Shown here in pieces: positions 23,149 to 35,717 of a stretch of DNA of 64,000 nt. Source of the stretch: Casuarina equisetifolia (taxonomy: Eukaryota > Streptophyta > Magnoliopsida > Fagales > Casuarinaceae); contig CM052361.1 of assembly GCA_028551475.1 (NCBI GenBank), positions 24,379,491 through 24,443,490 of the forward strand, written 5' to 3'. Within the stretch, counting starts at the first letter, position 1. The number at the start of each line of letters is the position of its first letter. The position numbers and the translations under genes were made by a program. Below the pieces are notes generated by a model. That model was not told the origin of the DNA. It saw nothing but the letters and a program-made list of their open reading frames with translations, and ran no database searches.

Positions 23149-23345
23149 GGCCGAAGATCAAGGGCTGTTAACACGAATAGGCGTTGAAAATCTAGTGAAA
23201 ACGCGAAATGGGTGCGAATCTGCTTAGGCAGCTAGAGAGATTGAAGCATGTGAGATTCCCCGAGACGATGAAAGACTTTCACTTTCTCTTCTCTTTCTGA
23301 ACAGTTCAGACCTTGGTATTCGGTGGCTCCACTACTCTCTAAATA
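23149..23345 (-). promoter_or_regulatory. ADF 5' UTR and proximal promoter
   Basis: Region upstream of the ADF ATG on the minus strand. It contains a pyrimidine-rich leader (CTTTCTCTTCT-type on the plus strand near 23281) and an AT-rich TATTTAGA at about 23339-23346 that could act as a TATA-like element. Assigned from position only. Confidence 0.35.
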
Positions 23346-23599
23346 TCAATGATGGTGCTCATGCGTGACAACAGGCAGAAAGTATGTCTGTCCAATAAAG
23401 GAACGACACGCATTGGGAAAAGTAAATGACGGTTCTGCCCTCCAGTGACGTTGCTTTCATGGTCGGTCTTCGCATCGTTTTCGATAACAACTGGGCCGAA
23501 GACACCGTTTCCCACTCCAAGCCCATGTACTGTTGCCTATTTATTTTGGGCGTTGACCTAGGTGTAAATTTTTTTTTCTTTTTAATATTTTTATACAAA

Positions 23600-26400
23600 C
23601 TGTTTAATTAATCATTCGTTGCCTAAACTCAAAAAAAATTAAAATAATAATTTCATATTAAAAAATAACTTAAGAGTTGAAGATTTTTTATTTTATTTAA
23701 ACTTCATGTTATAAATTTTATCTTCTAATAAAAGATTTATATCTTTACATTTCAAGTATAATTAAATTGAAAGTTGTATATAGTAAAATAAAGTTAATTT
23801 GGACTCGTATATGTAATCATTTTATTAATAAAAGACTTAGCATGAAATCTGTATGAATTTCAAGATCAAATGTCTTGAAAACGTACAAGTTGGGTTTGAT
23901 CATGGGTTTAACCAATTTTTAATGTATTAAAATGTAAATAAAAAACAAAAACATTCTCTTCGTCAAATCTCACTTGATGTTTACTAGAGGTTGGAGTATA
24001 ATAATTTAAATTTTGCTGACTAGTAAACTCAAGCATAGATGATAACTCAAGTTAGTTACTGTGGGCAAATGAGTAGTGAGTTTGGTTTATTATCAATAAG
24101 GAGAAGGCGATAAGATTTTGTTACTCGCAATGTGTTAGAGCACGTAATAGGTTAATTGACAAATGATTTTTCTCTCCTTTGTGGTGGATTATGGTAGTTT
24201 TGGATAAAAGGAGCCTTTGTGATTGAAACTCTATTTTCAAGAGGATGAACAATTTGGGTTCTTAGACTTTAAAAGCTCCCATTTCTTTATATAGGTTTAT
24301 TTATATGAGCTTCCCATCCTACCAAAGGACCATGCTAATCACAAACACAACCCATCTCCTGTTACACCCTTATTTAAGCCAAGGATGTTAGCCCTTACAA
24401 GGTTCCTATAGGTAAACAAAGGACTAAATGAGAAAAACCCTTTTCAGATTTAGACATGTCCCTAAGCCAAGGATGTTAGCCCTTATAAAGTTCTTATAGG
24501 TAAACAAAGGACTAAATGAGAAAAACCCTTTTTAGATTTAGACATGTCCCCACTTTGACATACGCACATAACATAGTTGAATTAATAACTTTTTATTGTA
24601 CAGGTTTATGGCCATCAATTTGTATTGAAGTTACTAAATTTATATTTTTTATTCTATTTCTAATTTTGTGCTTTTATTTTTAAGTTTTTATATGGCAGTT
24701 TGATATATAAGCATTTTGAATTTTCTAATAATTAGACTTATATTCTATCATTTATATTTATTAGATGTATAATTAGTATGCTCAACTTTATTATTATTAA
24801 TAAAATTTGTTAGGATATTATCCATGTTTATTAAAATTTTAAAAAAATTAGCACTTTCACATTCAATAGTTTTAAATATAAAGAAAACCTTTTAAAATAT
24901 TTAAAAGTCTTTACACAAGATCGTTTGCAACTATTTGTCCCTAATGTTGATCCATTCTTTTAGTAAGATTTCTGTTTATTAACAAGTTGTAACAATCATT
25001 TATTGTTAAGAATCTATTTGAGATTTGTTTGATTCAAGATCTTTTTAAGGATTTTCTCTAATAAATTGACATTTGCAGTTAAGCAAATATAATTGATTGA
25101 TTAACACTTGACGTTATCAAGTTCCTACTGCTAAAAAGGAAAAATCTTTCAATGAAAGAAAACATTTTTTTGATGTGTTTTTAGTTAAATCTTAAATTTT
25201 TATTTCTTAAATAGAATTTTAAAATTATGATCTAATCCTTTCTTTAGAATTGTGCATAGGACACAATTGCAATACCATCTAATTAATAGGGCCCGTGAAA
25301 GAGAACTCGGGCATCATCTAGTTAGATTCTTGCCTGCACAACCCTCCTATATTAATAAAAGAATGTAATTATTTAGCTTGTGATTATATATTTTCTCATT
25401 ACAAGTTGGTTGTAAGGAAATAATATATACCTTATTCTAAAAATAATTTGTAACTAAAATTTGTACAATATAAGATTATTTTTACACTATTTTTACATTA
25501 TTTTCAGCACATCTTTTGAAGCTAACATGAGTAACAAGTTCCATTACGAGGATAATACATCTCATTCCGTTTCATACATGGATAATATTATCTCTAAGGG
25601 TTTTGATACTATATTCAAAAAATTTGCTTTATTCTTAATGCTAACTTGTAAGAAAAACAAAAGATAAAAACATGATAAATAATATACTACTAACATAAGA
25701 TACAAAACATATTTCAATAACTCAATAACAATCTTGCTATAAAGATCTAATGTTTAGATTTTGTTGCTCAAAAATTATTTTTGGGATAATTTTTTGTCAT
25801 CTAAATAAATAAAGTTGACATGCCATACTAATACTTAAACAATAAAGGAGTAGGGACTCGAACTCATAACCGGTGAAACTGTCGATCAAGACTTGGTTTA
25901 AAGAACACCACTAAACTAGGGCCGTCCCTAAGTTTAAGTGTTTAAATTGCCTTATGGTTAGATTAAGATAATATGATTATCTTTAACTAATAGCTTAATC
26001 TTTTAATACGATGATAGTACATGATAATTTACAACTAATATCAAAACAAGGTGGTGAGTTCCAGTCTTAACTAATGCTAGGAAAATGATTATTGATTTGC
26101 AAGGGTCAACATTATTCTCCATTTACTTTAGCCTACAATTTAAACTTTTGACACAATATTAATGCCTATTAACCAAATAGATTCTAGTAGTTTCAAATAG
26201 ATTTTGTTAATAACTATTACTCGGTTAAATAACAAGATTTTATTGTAGACATCATATTAGAAAGACGTGATTAACCATTGACCAAATAACTAATGAAATA
26301 GAGGTTTAAGTAACCATTCTAGTGACATTAAAATCTAGTGTTTTAATATAGAATTATTAAAGAACTTTGGAATGAAATATAAAAAGTATCAAATTTATGA
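23600..26400. other. AT-rich intergenic region
   Basis: About 2.8 kb of AT-rich sequence between ADF and the H2A gene. No gene supported. It holds one local tandem duplication (24375-24550). The ORF at 25461-25667 has no family features. Confidence 0.6.
24375..24550. repeat. 88-bp tandem duplication
   Basis: The unit starting TAAGCCAAGGATGTTAGCCC at 24375 is repeated at 24463 with only a few substitutions. It ends with GACATGTCCC in both copies. The low divergence suggests a recent event. Confidence 0.9.
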
Positions 26401-26480
26401 ACTAATTATTTTATTTTATTTATTTGTTATTTTTAAGGGAAGAAAACCAAGAAAGAGACTGACTGACGCTGAAATCTAAA

Positions 26481-26488
26481 GCGGGAAA
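26481..26488 (-). promoter_or_regulatory. E2F-type site upstream of H2A
   Basis: GCGGGAAA (reverse complement TTTCCCGC) matches the E2F consensus TTTSSCGC. It lies about 340 bp upstream of the H2A ATG, consistent with S-phase transcription. Match by motif only. Confidence 0.55.
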
Positions 26489-26555
26489 TTGAAAAGAAAT
26501 GGGAGCAAAAAAATTCAAAAATTGAACTCGTTTCCCATTGGTCCATTTCAAATGA

Positions 26556-26563
26556 CGCGGATC
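26556..26563 (+). promoter_or_regulatory. Plant histone octamer motif
   Basis: CGCGGATC is the octamer found in many plant histone promoters and linked to S-phase and meristem expression. It is about 260 bp upstream of the H2A ATG. An ATTGG (inverted CCAAT) lies just before it at about 26537. Confidence 0.65.
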
Positions 26564-26670
26564 GATGTATGAACTCACTACATCCCCTTACGGCCGTCGA
26601 TTAAGCGTTAATCGAACGGCTTCACTCTCACCCCTACTCCTCACACTCACATGGTTCGCACTTCACACAG

Positions 26671-26682
26671 ATTTATATATTT
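26671..26682 (+). promoter_or_regulatory. Candidate TATA box of the H2A gene
   Basis: ATTTATATATTT lies about 140 bp upstream of the start codon, a reasonable distance for a plant histone 5' UTR of about 110 bp. Positional inference. Confidence 0.45.
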
Positions 26683-26823
26683 ACTCGACCGACCCGTACT
26701 CGTCCCAGAGCGTCGTCTTTACCCATTTCTGCGAAGAAAAATCATTCCTTTTTTCAAATTCGATTCTTCTCGTGGTGGAGCTGCAAGGACAGTCTCAGGC
26801 GTTGTTGGATTGTCAGAGTATCC

Positions 26824-27677
26824 ATGGAGAAGAAGGGTGCAGGAGGAAGAAGAGGTGGGGGGCCCAAGAAGAAGTCGGTTTCTCGGTCCGTTAAGGCCGG
26901 TTTGCAGTTCCCCGTCGGTAGGATAGGCCGCTACCTGAAGAAGGGGAGGTACTCGGAGCGTGTCGGGGCTGGTGCTCCGGTTTACATGGCCGCAGTGCTC
27001 GAGTACCTAGCTGCTGAAGTAATTCCACACTCTATGTTTTCGAGCTTGGTCTTCGTTTTTTGCTTTTGCTTGCTGTGGCTCTTTAGATCTGTGACTTTGA
27101 TTCGTTAGGGGATTGTATGCTTGTTTGCTTGCCTGGGGGTGTAGGATAGGAATCATGACCAATGCATAAGGGCTCGGTGGTTTTCGTTGGATGATCCTGT
27201 TTTTCTTGGTTGCTTTCTTCCAAGAAAGCTTCTGAAAAGTTTAGGGTTTTCCATCTTCATTGATTCGTGGACAAATCCAAATGACAGATAAGTACGGACA
27301 TGTTGTAATTTGTGCTTGATTGGATGGTGATTTGATGTTTGGTTTCTCGAAATTTATCTGTTCCTGTTCTCTATTGCATGATTTCGGCGGCTTTTTGGGC
27401 TCCGGATTTTGAAATCAATTTGCATTAATGCGTGAAGGTGCTGGAGTTGGCCGGAAATGCAGCTCGTGACAACAAGAAGAACAGGATCATTCCAAGGCAT
27501 GTTCTTTTGGCTGTGAGGAACGATGAAGAGCTTGGAAAGTTGCTTGCTGGTGTCACCATTGCTCATGGCGGTGTCCTTCCCAACATCAACCCTATTCTCT
27601 TGCCCAAGAAGACGGAAAAGGCAACCAAGGAGCCCAAGTCTCCCACCAAAGCCACCAAGTCCCCAAAGAAGGCTTAG
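26824..27677 (+). CDS. Histone H2A, H2A.W-type (SPKK tail)
   Basis: Join 26824-27018, 27438-27677 (144 aa). H2A is a core nucleosome subunit. The histone fold is clear: [20 protein letters not shown], then [16 protein letters not shown] at the splice junction, then [14 protein letters not shown] and [12 protein letters not shown]. The C-terminal tail ends [13 protein letters not shown]. Two S-P-x-K motifs in an extended tail are the hallmark of plant H2A.W, which packs pericentromeric heterochromatin. H2A.Z and H2A.X signatures (such as SQEF) are absent. The intron after the Glu of YLAAE is at the usual plant H2A position. The GTAATT donor and GTGAAG acceptor are acceptable but not strong. 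The promoter has E2F and histone octamer motifs. Confidence 0.93.
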
Positions 27678-29236
27678 CTTAATTTAGTCAATTCAGTCGT
27701 TTCATTTCCATTTGTATGTAATCTGGGTTTAGGATCGTACTTGTTTTTCGTTTCTGTAAGGAAAAACTGATGAATTTGAAAGATCTTGTGACCTTTTGTT
27801 TGAGCTTCCTTAAATTTATGGATGAAACAGCTTGTTTCCATTGCTACGATTCAGTGATTAACAGCAATAGATCTTTTCTCCTTCAATGATTTCCATGAAT
27901 TTGGTGGTTGTGGAGCATTTGGCTTTGTAGATGCTTTCTCTGCAGTGCAGATGTGTTCGGACAAGTAAAGCAAAGAACATCTTTTCCACTCTAAAGCAAT
28001 TCTGCATCCATATGCCCCATTGTTACTTTCCTGTGATTCTCTCGCTTTCCTTGTGTTTGGCATCCAAGCTTTTTCTGATCTTTCTTGCGCCAGTGTTTAA
28101 GGAATCCAAGCTTTTTTGGGGTGTTTTGATTTATGTCTAAGCAGTAGCCTGGAATGCAGATAATCGATGATGAAATTTGTAAATTGGGATTCGTTCTGGT
28201 TTAGTTTGGCTCAGTGAATTGTGTTGATGTAGTCTTTGTGGAAAATTTGAGTAGAAATGAGAGAACAAACAGTAAAAGATGAAAGTTAGATGATCTTGAG
28301 AACCTTAATTTGTACAAGAATTTGTCTCAGGTTTTGATCAGCAAGCATCGTTTTCTGATTATTTTGTTTGTTAGCAGTTCATTTTGATACTAAGTTATAT
28401 TTAGGTACTAACATTAGGAACTTGTTTTTTTTTTTTTTTCATTCTATTGACAGTATTTTGACACTTACAAATTAGTGTTCATGAGCTGAACTTATTTTTA
28501 TCCATAAACTTGGTATAAAAATTGAGATTTAAAAGGTGAAGAAGAGTTTATTCAAAGGAAAATGGTAAATGATAAAATTATGTGATGCATTTTTCCAAGT
28601 AAATATCATTCCCTACTAATGTATCAGTAAATCTTAAAAATTTGACATAATTCAGTCCTTAAAACTTAAAATGACTTTAGTTTTTGTTGAAGTTGAAATG
28701 AAAATAAGTTTTTTAACACAATAATTTAGTTCAAATTTTCTTTTGACAACCTTATAAATAGGAACAAGTTTAGAGTTCTTGTAAAAAGCAATATTGTGAG
28801 ATCGTAAATTGATCTATTATGATAAGGAGACTTGCAAATGGAGTAAGTGTCCGATTTTATATTGCAAAAGTTTAAGTTTGTACGTTTAGTTAAATGTTGT
28901 GATGTATTTTCATCCATAAGATGACTTTTGAAATTAGAATGAAATTTTTTATAACTTTATTAATAATAAGCTTATTTTATTATGAAACTCAAATCTTTCA
29001 TTCAAAACTTTATTATTAGTTTCATATAATTAGGACAAATTAATTGAGTATTAAGTACTTAGGATGGCAGGTATATAAATTGTCAGTGTATGAAGCCCTT
29101 GTTCTACGGAGACCGGTTTGGCCGTTTTATCAAAACGATTGCCGTTTCTAGTTATCTAATCCCACGCAGGGTTCGGTAGCTTGTACATCGTCTTCTCGGA
29201 CACTATCATGCGCCCACCGGCGCACCGTAAGCAGAA
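27678..29236. other. H2A 3' UTR and intergenic spacer
   Basis: The first 200-300 bp are likely H2A 3' UTR. The rest is AT-rich, with a T-run at about 28424. The last about 100 bp before 29237 become GC-richer and are probably the promoter and 5' UTR of the RRM gene. No other gene seen. Confidence 0.5.
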
Positions 29237-30378
29237 ATGCAGTGCTCGAATGGGGGTCTTCGTCTTCCTCGGGCGTTCCAATCAGCCAGGCGGTTGTGGG
29301 TTCGAGGCTCTTCCACTAAGCTCTTCGTTGGAGGTCCTTTCTCGAACTTTAACTTCTCGATTCTCGTTTCATTCAGTTTTTCTTGGCAACCATCTCTTTT
29401 TGGATGGCGAGCATCGGAAGAGAAAGTATAAGGTGGAATCTTATGTTTAAAATTTTCTTCTCTTTTTTTCTCTTTCCATGGCTAGTCGAAGTCCATTTTC
29501 GAATCCTAAAACCAATATGTTTCTTCTACTACATTTGAATTGTGCTTTACTTAAAGTTAATCTAGCTAACCAACATTCCTTTGGCTTCAGTTCAGAGTTT
29601 TTTGGTATTTTTCGATGTAAATGATGCTCAATGGAACGGCAGTTTAAGTTTCACATTCCCACACGGATTAGTCTAGATTTAGCATTCAATCTGTAATAGT
29701 AGGTTTGGCATCTTTCCTGGGGTTTCATAAGCTGATCATAGATTTAATCTAGCTTAATTATTGCTAATAATACTGAACAACAGCCTCCACGTTTTACTAT
29801 CCCCTGATGAGTTTCTGAAATTGTACCTTTGGACAATTCTGGTTCTCTGAAACAAGCTGGGGTTTTTGGAGCTTTCTTGTCTAGTTTCCTGTGATTATCT
29901 TATTCCTTTTGCAGCCAAATTTGTTGCCATAATGTGTGTGTTGGCTTGTAGGGCTTTCCTATGACACCAATGAAGCTGTTCTAAAGGAAGCTTTTGGACG
30001 GCATGGTGAGATAATTGAAGGTAATATAGGTTGAAACTGATGTTTTAAGTCTAAATGGAAACATTTTCTTAAGGGAATTAGGCTATCTTATTGGCAGTTA
30101 AAGTTATATGTGATCATGTGAGTGGGAAATCAAAAGGATATGGGTTTGTGCGGTTCACTTCTGAAACTGCAGCCACCACAGCCCTAAAAGACATGGATGA
30201 TCAGGTAGTTTAGTTCCTTTACCATGACATTGATTCTTTCTAATTTTTTAAATTTGGCTCTGTTAAGTGCCTAATCTTGAAATGGGAATATGATAATCAG
30301 CTAAAGTTGTGTTTTTATGTTCCTCGTCAGTTATTGGACGGCAGAAGTATCCGTGTGCAGTATGCTCAACAGGGATAA
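29237..30378 (+). CDS. Single-RRM RNA-binding protein, organelle type
   Basis: Join 29237-29333, 29952-30020, 30098-30204, 30331-30378 (106 aa). One RNA-recognition motif fills residues about 28-104. RNP2 is KLFVGGLSY, spanning the exon 1/2 junction, and RNP1 is KGYGFVRF in exon 3. The protein ends IRVQYAQQG. The 27-residue leader is rich in Arg, Ser and Leu without acidic residues, fitting a mitochondrial or plastid presequence. Similar small plant proteins act in organellar RNA processing or editing. All junctions keep phase with GT-AG borders. A further GT at about 30395 and an AG before 31217 suggest a 3' UTR intron. The start is the only in-frame ATG seen. Exact family member not assigned. 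Confidence 0.85.
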
Positions 30379-31984
30379 AAAGATGGACACAAGGTATTCT
30401 CTTGCTAGATTCTTCAATTGATTTTATCCACTTTCAGCCCAAGGATTGGTATTAAGATTGTGTTATCCACTTTAACCCTACTTAAAATCAGTTTCTCCAA
30501 GATTTCTTGCAATGACAGTTCAGTTGATAAATTTTAGAAAAGTTTTACTGGCCGGATAGTGCATTGAAAGGGTATCAAATATGCAGCGTTGCTTTATATC
30601 ACAGATTTCGTTTTTCCTCTAGCCAATCCTTATTACCTTATCAGTTAGGAAATTCAGGTTACCAACCAATTCTTGCGCTAGTGTTAACAATGGTGTGGAT
30701 AGTCTTTGATTGCTCAAATCCTATTTGGTAATCCACTTCAGAATAAAAAATTATGTACCTTTTTTACAAGCTGGTTTTGAGAACGAAATAAGCTTTGTAT
30801 ATTATATTAAAGACTATGTTCAGAAGATGGCGCCTCCCTTGCGTGAAACCTGTAAACCTGCTGCTTATGTTAGTGTGAAGGAGCGTGTTAAAAATGGTGT
30901 GAATAATCCTATTTAAGAATATTCTTTAAAATGGAAAACTATCCTCTCTTTAGAAGCTGTTTTTAAGATGGAAATGTGCTTGCTTCTATGACCATTCTAA
31001 TTATGCTGTGAGAGTGAAACCTTGGGCTGAATTCACATTGTAGTTTCTATTTTGTTCTTCAGAGGATCACGTAAATCGTGCAAATTGTTGAAATTGGTAA
31101 CATAGTTATCAAGGGAACCTTTTGATCATCATTATCATTTTGCTGGCTTATGTGGTTGGTTCGAAGTTTATTTTGTGTTTCTTTTGTTTCACCTCATTTC
31201 TGTATCTACATGTAGGTAAGCCGTGATCGTGCCATCATGTCACAGTTACATTTCCAAGGCTTCAACTGTTTTAGCAGAAAATGGGAAGCTGAATGCGATC
31301 AAAGAATGAGTCAATAGAGCCTTCACTTTTTTGATGCTGTTGAATCCTTTATGAGTCACAAAATCCTCCAGAACCTACTTCTTAAAGACAATATGCTTTT
31401 CTCTCATTTCTTGAACATCGATATTTTTGAATGGTCAAATTCCCTGTCATGTTTGTCCATGTTCTAAGATGCTTTAATGATTGAGTCTTTTAATTGAAAC
31501 AAACAAGGCTAAATTATCTTTTCAAACAGAATAGTTGAGCTGTACATAAAGTTCCCTTCGGCACTTTATGATCTCAAATGAATGTCATATTTTTGGGTTT
31601 AGTACTTCTCTTTTGCTATTGCAGCAACGATAGTGGAGGGGTGGCAAATCAGAGTCTTTATGGTGATAAAAGTTTCAGGATCTTTATCAGTTTGTTTCTC
31701 ACGAATCTTTTTTCCCACTAATTGTTTTCCATGACAAGGATGATGGGACATGTTGAATGGTCTCTTATTTTGATATTGCAGGAATTTTTAAGGATCTTTA
31801 TATATGTTTTTATATATGCTAACCATGATTTGACCATATCCTCTAAATGAGAAATTATAGAGAATACTTGCCTACTAGAGTCATAGTAGTTAGTGCATTC
31901 TCTTTCAAGTAAAAAGTAATTGGCTTATCAGATAAAGCAAAAGAATAAAGCTAAATAGGAAAAAAAAATTGATTGAAGTTGTGT
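30379..31984. other. 3' UTR and downstream spacer of the RRM gene
   Basis: Contains the possible 3' UTR intron (about 30395-31216) and AT-rich sequence. The ORF at 30710-30916 has no support. Confidence 0.45.
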
Positions 31985-32110
31985 AAAGTGACTAGATTTG
32001 AAAGGGTTCCAAAACAAAATAAAGAACCAAGAATATGAAGGAAATGCTTTCCTATCTCCAATCACCAAATCTTTGCCTTGCTTTTTCATTAGTTTACCAC
32101 CTTAAGCTTC
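31985..32110. repeat. Array boundary repeat, copy 1
   Basis: A block reading GTGACTAGATTTGAAAGGGTTCCAAAAC...CAATCACCAAATCTTTG recurs at about 38097-38220 and 54413-54530. It marks the repeating unit of the RBP/yippee array and is the leftmost shared sequence I could find. Confidence 0.8.
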
Positions 32111-32180
32111 TCATAATCATTCAGAATCGAACATATCTCAATTCAACTTATAGAATGCATTCAAATATTAAAAAGTGTGC

Positions 32181-32225
32181 ACCCCCGCTCCCCCGCCCCC
32201 CCCCCCCCCCAATAAAAAAAAAAAA
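32181..32225. repeat. Poly-C / poly-A low-complexity tract
   Basis: A C-rich run of about 30 bases followed by an A-run. Prone to sequencing and length errors. Confidence 0.9.
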
Positions 32226-32989
32226 CACCTCAGGTTATCTTGATGGAACCACAAAAGCAATTCTGCGATTATTTTTTAACAGGACTTACTGAATATCAAA
32301 AACTTATTACACGAAATCCTATTTTTTTAGAACGCGTTGAGGGCGTAGGCATTATTGATAGAGACGAAGTCATAAATTTACTTGGGTTCAAGTGAGCAAT
32401 TGCTTTTGGTAGGTAAAGGGATCAGAATGTATTTATAAAACATTTATTTTCTCCCTAAAAGGCGCTTGCAAAGAGACAACAAATATTTAATTTTAAAGAA
32501 GATTCTAAAGTAAAATTCAAGTAATGTGAAATAATTCACACCATTTTAATACAACTGTTCATAGTTAGTGTATTGTAGGTTTCATCATAGGATTAATACA
32601 TCCACTTGAAAACTACTTTGGGTTGCAAACTTGGGTATGCTAAGTGTCTCTTGAACTTGAATTTTGATATCATGTAAGAAAACCTATTTTTTCATTAAAA
32701 CTAATTTCTACAGAGAGAACAAGTATTTCATTTTGAAGACTATTTCCAATTAAGATTTAGGTATTGTGAGTGAAAACCATTTTTATTAGTTTCGTTGCAT
32801 CCTTACTCGGAAAGAGACATCAAGAAAGTGTAGCTGCATACACCATGTACCATTTGAAACATTTTCTTTTTTATTTTATTTGTGGGGTGGTAAGGAACTA
32901 AAATTGAAATCAAACTGTTTTACAGAGAAACAATATGTTATTAGTCATCCTACACTGACCGATATGAGGCATTAAAATGTGCCTTCTAA

Positions 32990-35061
32990 TCAAGAGGTAG
33001 CACCTTCAGTTCCACTTGTGTTGGCAGCTTCAACAAAAATCAGCCTTCCATCAACAACCTGTCCGAAGGATAAACACAAATCTTGAATAAATAAGAACAG
33101 AATGTGCTTTAAATGACTTTAGCTCTGTAATCAACCACAAAACACAGAAACGTTAATGCCATTTGAGTGTTTGACAGCATATCTCGGAAAGGGGTTAAAG
33201 ATCCAACTCGTTCACATAAAGCTTGAAAACACAGGGAAAAATAAAGACATCCTGCGGAAGTACAGGGTTATTTCTTGTAGGGTAGATAGCAAATAAATAA
33301 GACGAAAAGGCTTTTCAGTCTGGTGTTATTCTAGTTAAAGCATGCCATAGTCAGAGGTTTCTTCATAGACACAAGTAATGAGCTTATTCTTTATGGAAAG
33401 ATTGTCTCCAGCAAATACATACAAAGAAAAAGAGACTGCAAAACAAATTTCTGAATGATACATCAATTATAAAAATGGCAACAAGCAAAAATGGTCACAA
33501 TGATAGGGTTTCATATGTATAAGGAAAGAAGATTAAAGATCCTTTTACTTTTATCTCTGTTCATTATAAATGAAGATTTCAAATAAAAGTCATTACAAAC
33601 TAATAGTATATACAATCACTAACTAGAAAGGAGATCACATTTACCATGCTCCACAGGGGTTTAGTTGGAGATGTACTCATAGGTTCTGATTAAGGTATAA
33701 AAGCATAATTAGCATTGAAAAGGAAAAAGTGCCCCCACAATCTCAAGCCCGTTACTAAACAACCATTATTAGCAGGAAACCACTACCTCAAACCCGTAGG
33801 TTCTGACAGATGTGCTTTCTTCTTAAGCTATATACTAGCTAAGCTTGATTTTGTTCTTCCCCCACCATGAGCATAAACTCTACTCATTAACAATTTTGGA
33901 TGATGACAATGCACTGTAAGAAAGAATGAGGCCAAATACCTCGTACAGATTGCCAGGCAACATAAAGTTGTCAAACTCATCTTGAATGACAATAAACTGT
34001 AAACATATTCAAAGTGGAATGATGTACTCAGGAAGAGGAAACGACTAGCACAACACTAAATCAACCTCTAATACTTTCAACAAATATGAATCAATTACGG
34101 TATAAAATCCAGATGACAACGCAATGCTGGTCTTGACTGTAATTCCTAGGCAATAGAAGTAAGTTCCTGTGAAAATGAGTCTTGGTAGAGGCAAGTTCAT
34201 CCAGATATTGAACTACAGTGAATGAAAAAAGCCCTTTCCTTTAACTAATTTAACTTGAATGCTAATCTTGAATGAGATTCAGGGGTATTGTACTAGAACA
34301 GAGATCCATAATCAATTTCGTCAAAACACTACCCAGTTACTTCTAAGAATGTTAACCTTATTGCGTGATAGCAACTCTCCTTTGTTTCCGCTTTTCAAGG
34401 ATCATTGATCTTTAGGCTTCATATACCAAAAAACAAGGAACAATAAAGACGATCTTTTTCTGAGAAAACTGGACATATAGTTGATAAATTTTTAACCAAA
34501 ATAGAGTCTCCTCTTCTTGACGTGGTTAAAACCCCAGCTGACTTAACAAGTACATGGAACAATTTATCAGTAATGTGAAGGAAACTTGCTTAGAAAATTA
34601 GACAGATTGACCCCAAGGAACCATCTAGCAAGTTTATAGTAGATTTTCAGGGAAAAGAGAGATGTTACCCTGCCATTCATGGCCTTCAAAGCCTTCTGAG
34701 CCTCTGCCTCCGACTCGAACGATACAAAGCCAAAGCCTTTGGGTCTTTGAGTTCTTGGGTCTTTAATTAACCTAGCTACAAGTGCAAATCAAACAATCCC
34801 AAAGCAAAAACGGACCGATTATTGACAACCCATAAAAATTAAAACAAAGAAAATGGTAACGAATAAAGCATACCTTCTGTAACAACCCCAAATGGTGAAA
34901 ACAACCTCTTCAGTCGTTCATTTGTTGTGTAAAACGACATTCCTGAGAAGAAAAGCAAGAATCAAACCATGGCTCTGAACATAAACCCATTTACGCGCGT
35001 GTTTGCATCAGATAGAGACAGTACTGCTTACGAATAGCTGCGTCTTGAATCTTTTCGCCAT
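32990..35061 (-). CDS. Small single-RRM RNA-binding protein, copy 1 (RBP1)
   Basis: Complement join 32990-33058, 34669-34775, 34874-34942, 35025-35061 (93 aa). It is essentially one RRM and nothing else. RNP2 is QLFVSRMSF, RNP1 is KGFGFVSF, and helix 2 is SEAEAQKALKAMNGR. The protein ends RLIFVEAANTSGTEGATS. The layout resembles small plant RNA-binding proteins of the At3g46020 kind. Exon 1 codes only 12 residues. I placed its donor at A-GTACTG because only this choice joins LFVS to R-MSFYTTNERL in phase; the nearer GTAAGC would destroy the RNP2 motif. The gene is divergent from yippee copy Y1, with 656 bp between start codons, so a shared promoter region is likely. An intact paralogue is at 49227-51276. 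Confidence 0.85.
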
Positions 35062-35717
35062 CCCAGTTCCAATGGCGTTCTTCGCGAAGGCGTTTATTAT
35101 GCGAACCGGCGTTCGGGTTTAGCCGGCACAGGGTTTTGATAGCCTGAAAGTCTCTTCAAAAGAGCAAGTCATATCGGTGAATGGTAATGAACCAAGCTCT
35201 GAACATATGACGTTCTTGGGCTACACTAGGCTTCTTTTCATTACTGTATATAAAGACATTAATATACAAATAATCTGCATTTAAATTTAAACTTTAATAT
35301 TATTTCAGAAACTTGATTTCTAATTACAAGTCAATTTGAGGGTACAAAAAACAATTTGTAAGTAAGATTGGAGTATTATAAAGCTTGTGTTGTTATGTTT
35401 TTCATACTCTTAATTAAGAACCAATTCATGTTAAAATTTGTAACAAGGTAGATCCTCACTCATTTTATTCAACTTTTTGAACATATGGGCAAAAACAAAA
35501 AACTGATACAGTTAAACGAAACCCTTCTCATCTTCCCCTCCTTCATTCTCTCCTCTTCGGTTGATATACACTGCTCGTATATCTTTTGCTTTTGGACGTC
35601 AAAGCCTGGTATGTATCTCAACGAATGAATCTTTTCTTTGTTTTCAACTTCGACATTTCTTGAATTGCTTACCAAAATTCTTGAAGTTTCGTAGCTTTTC
35701 GAGTAATCAAGTTCCAA

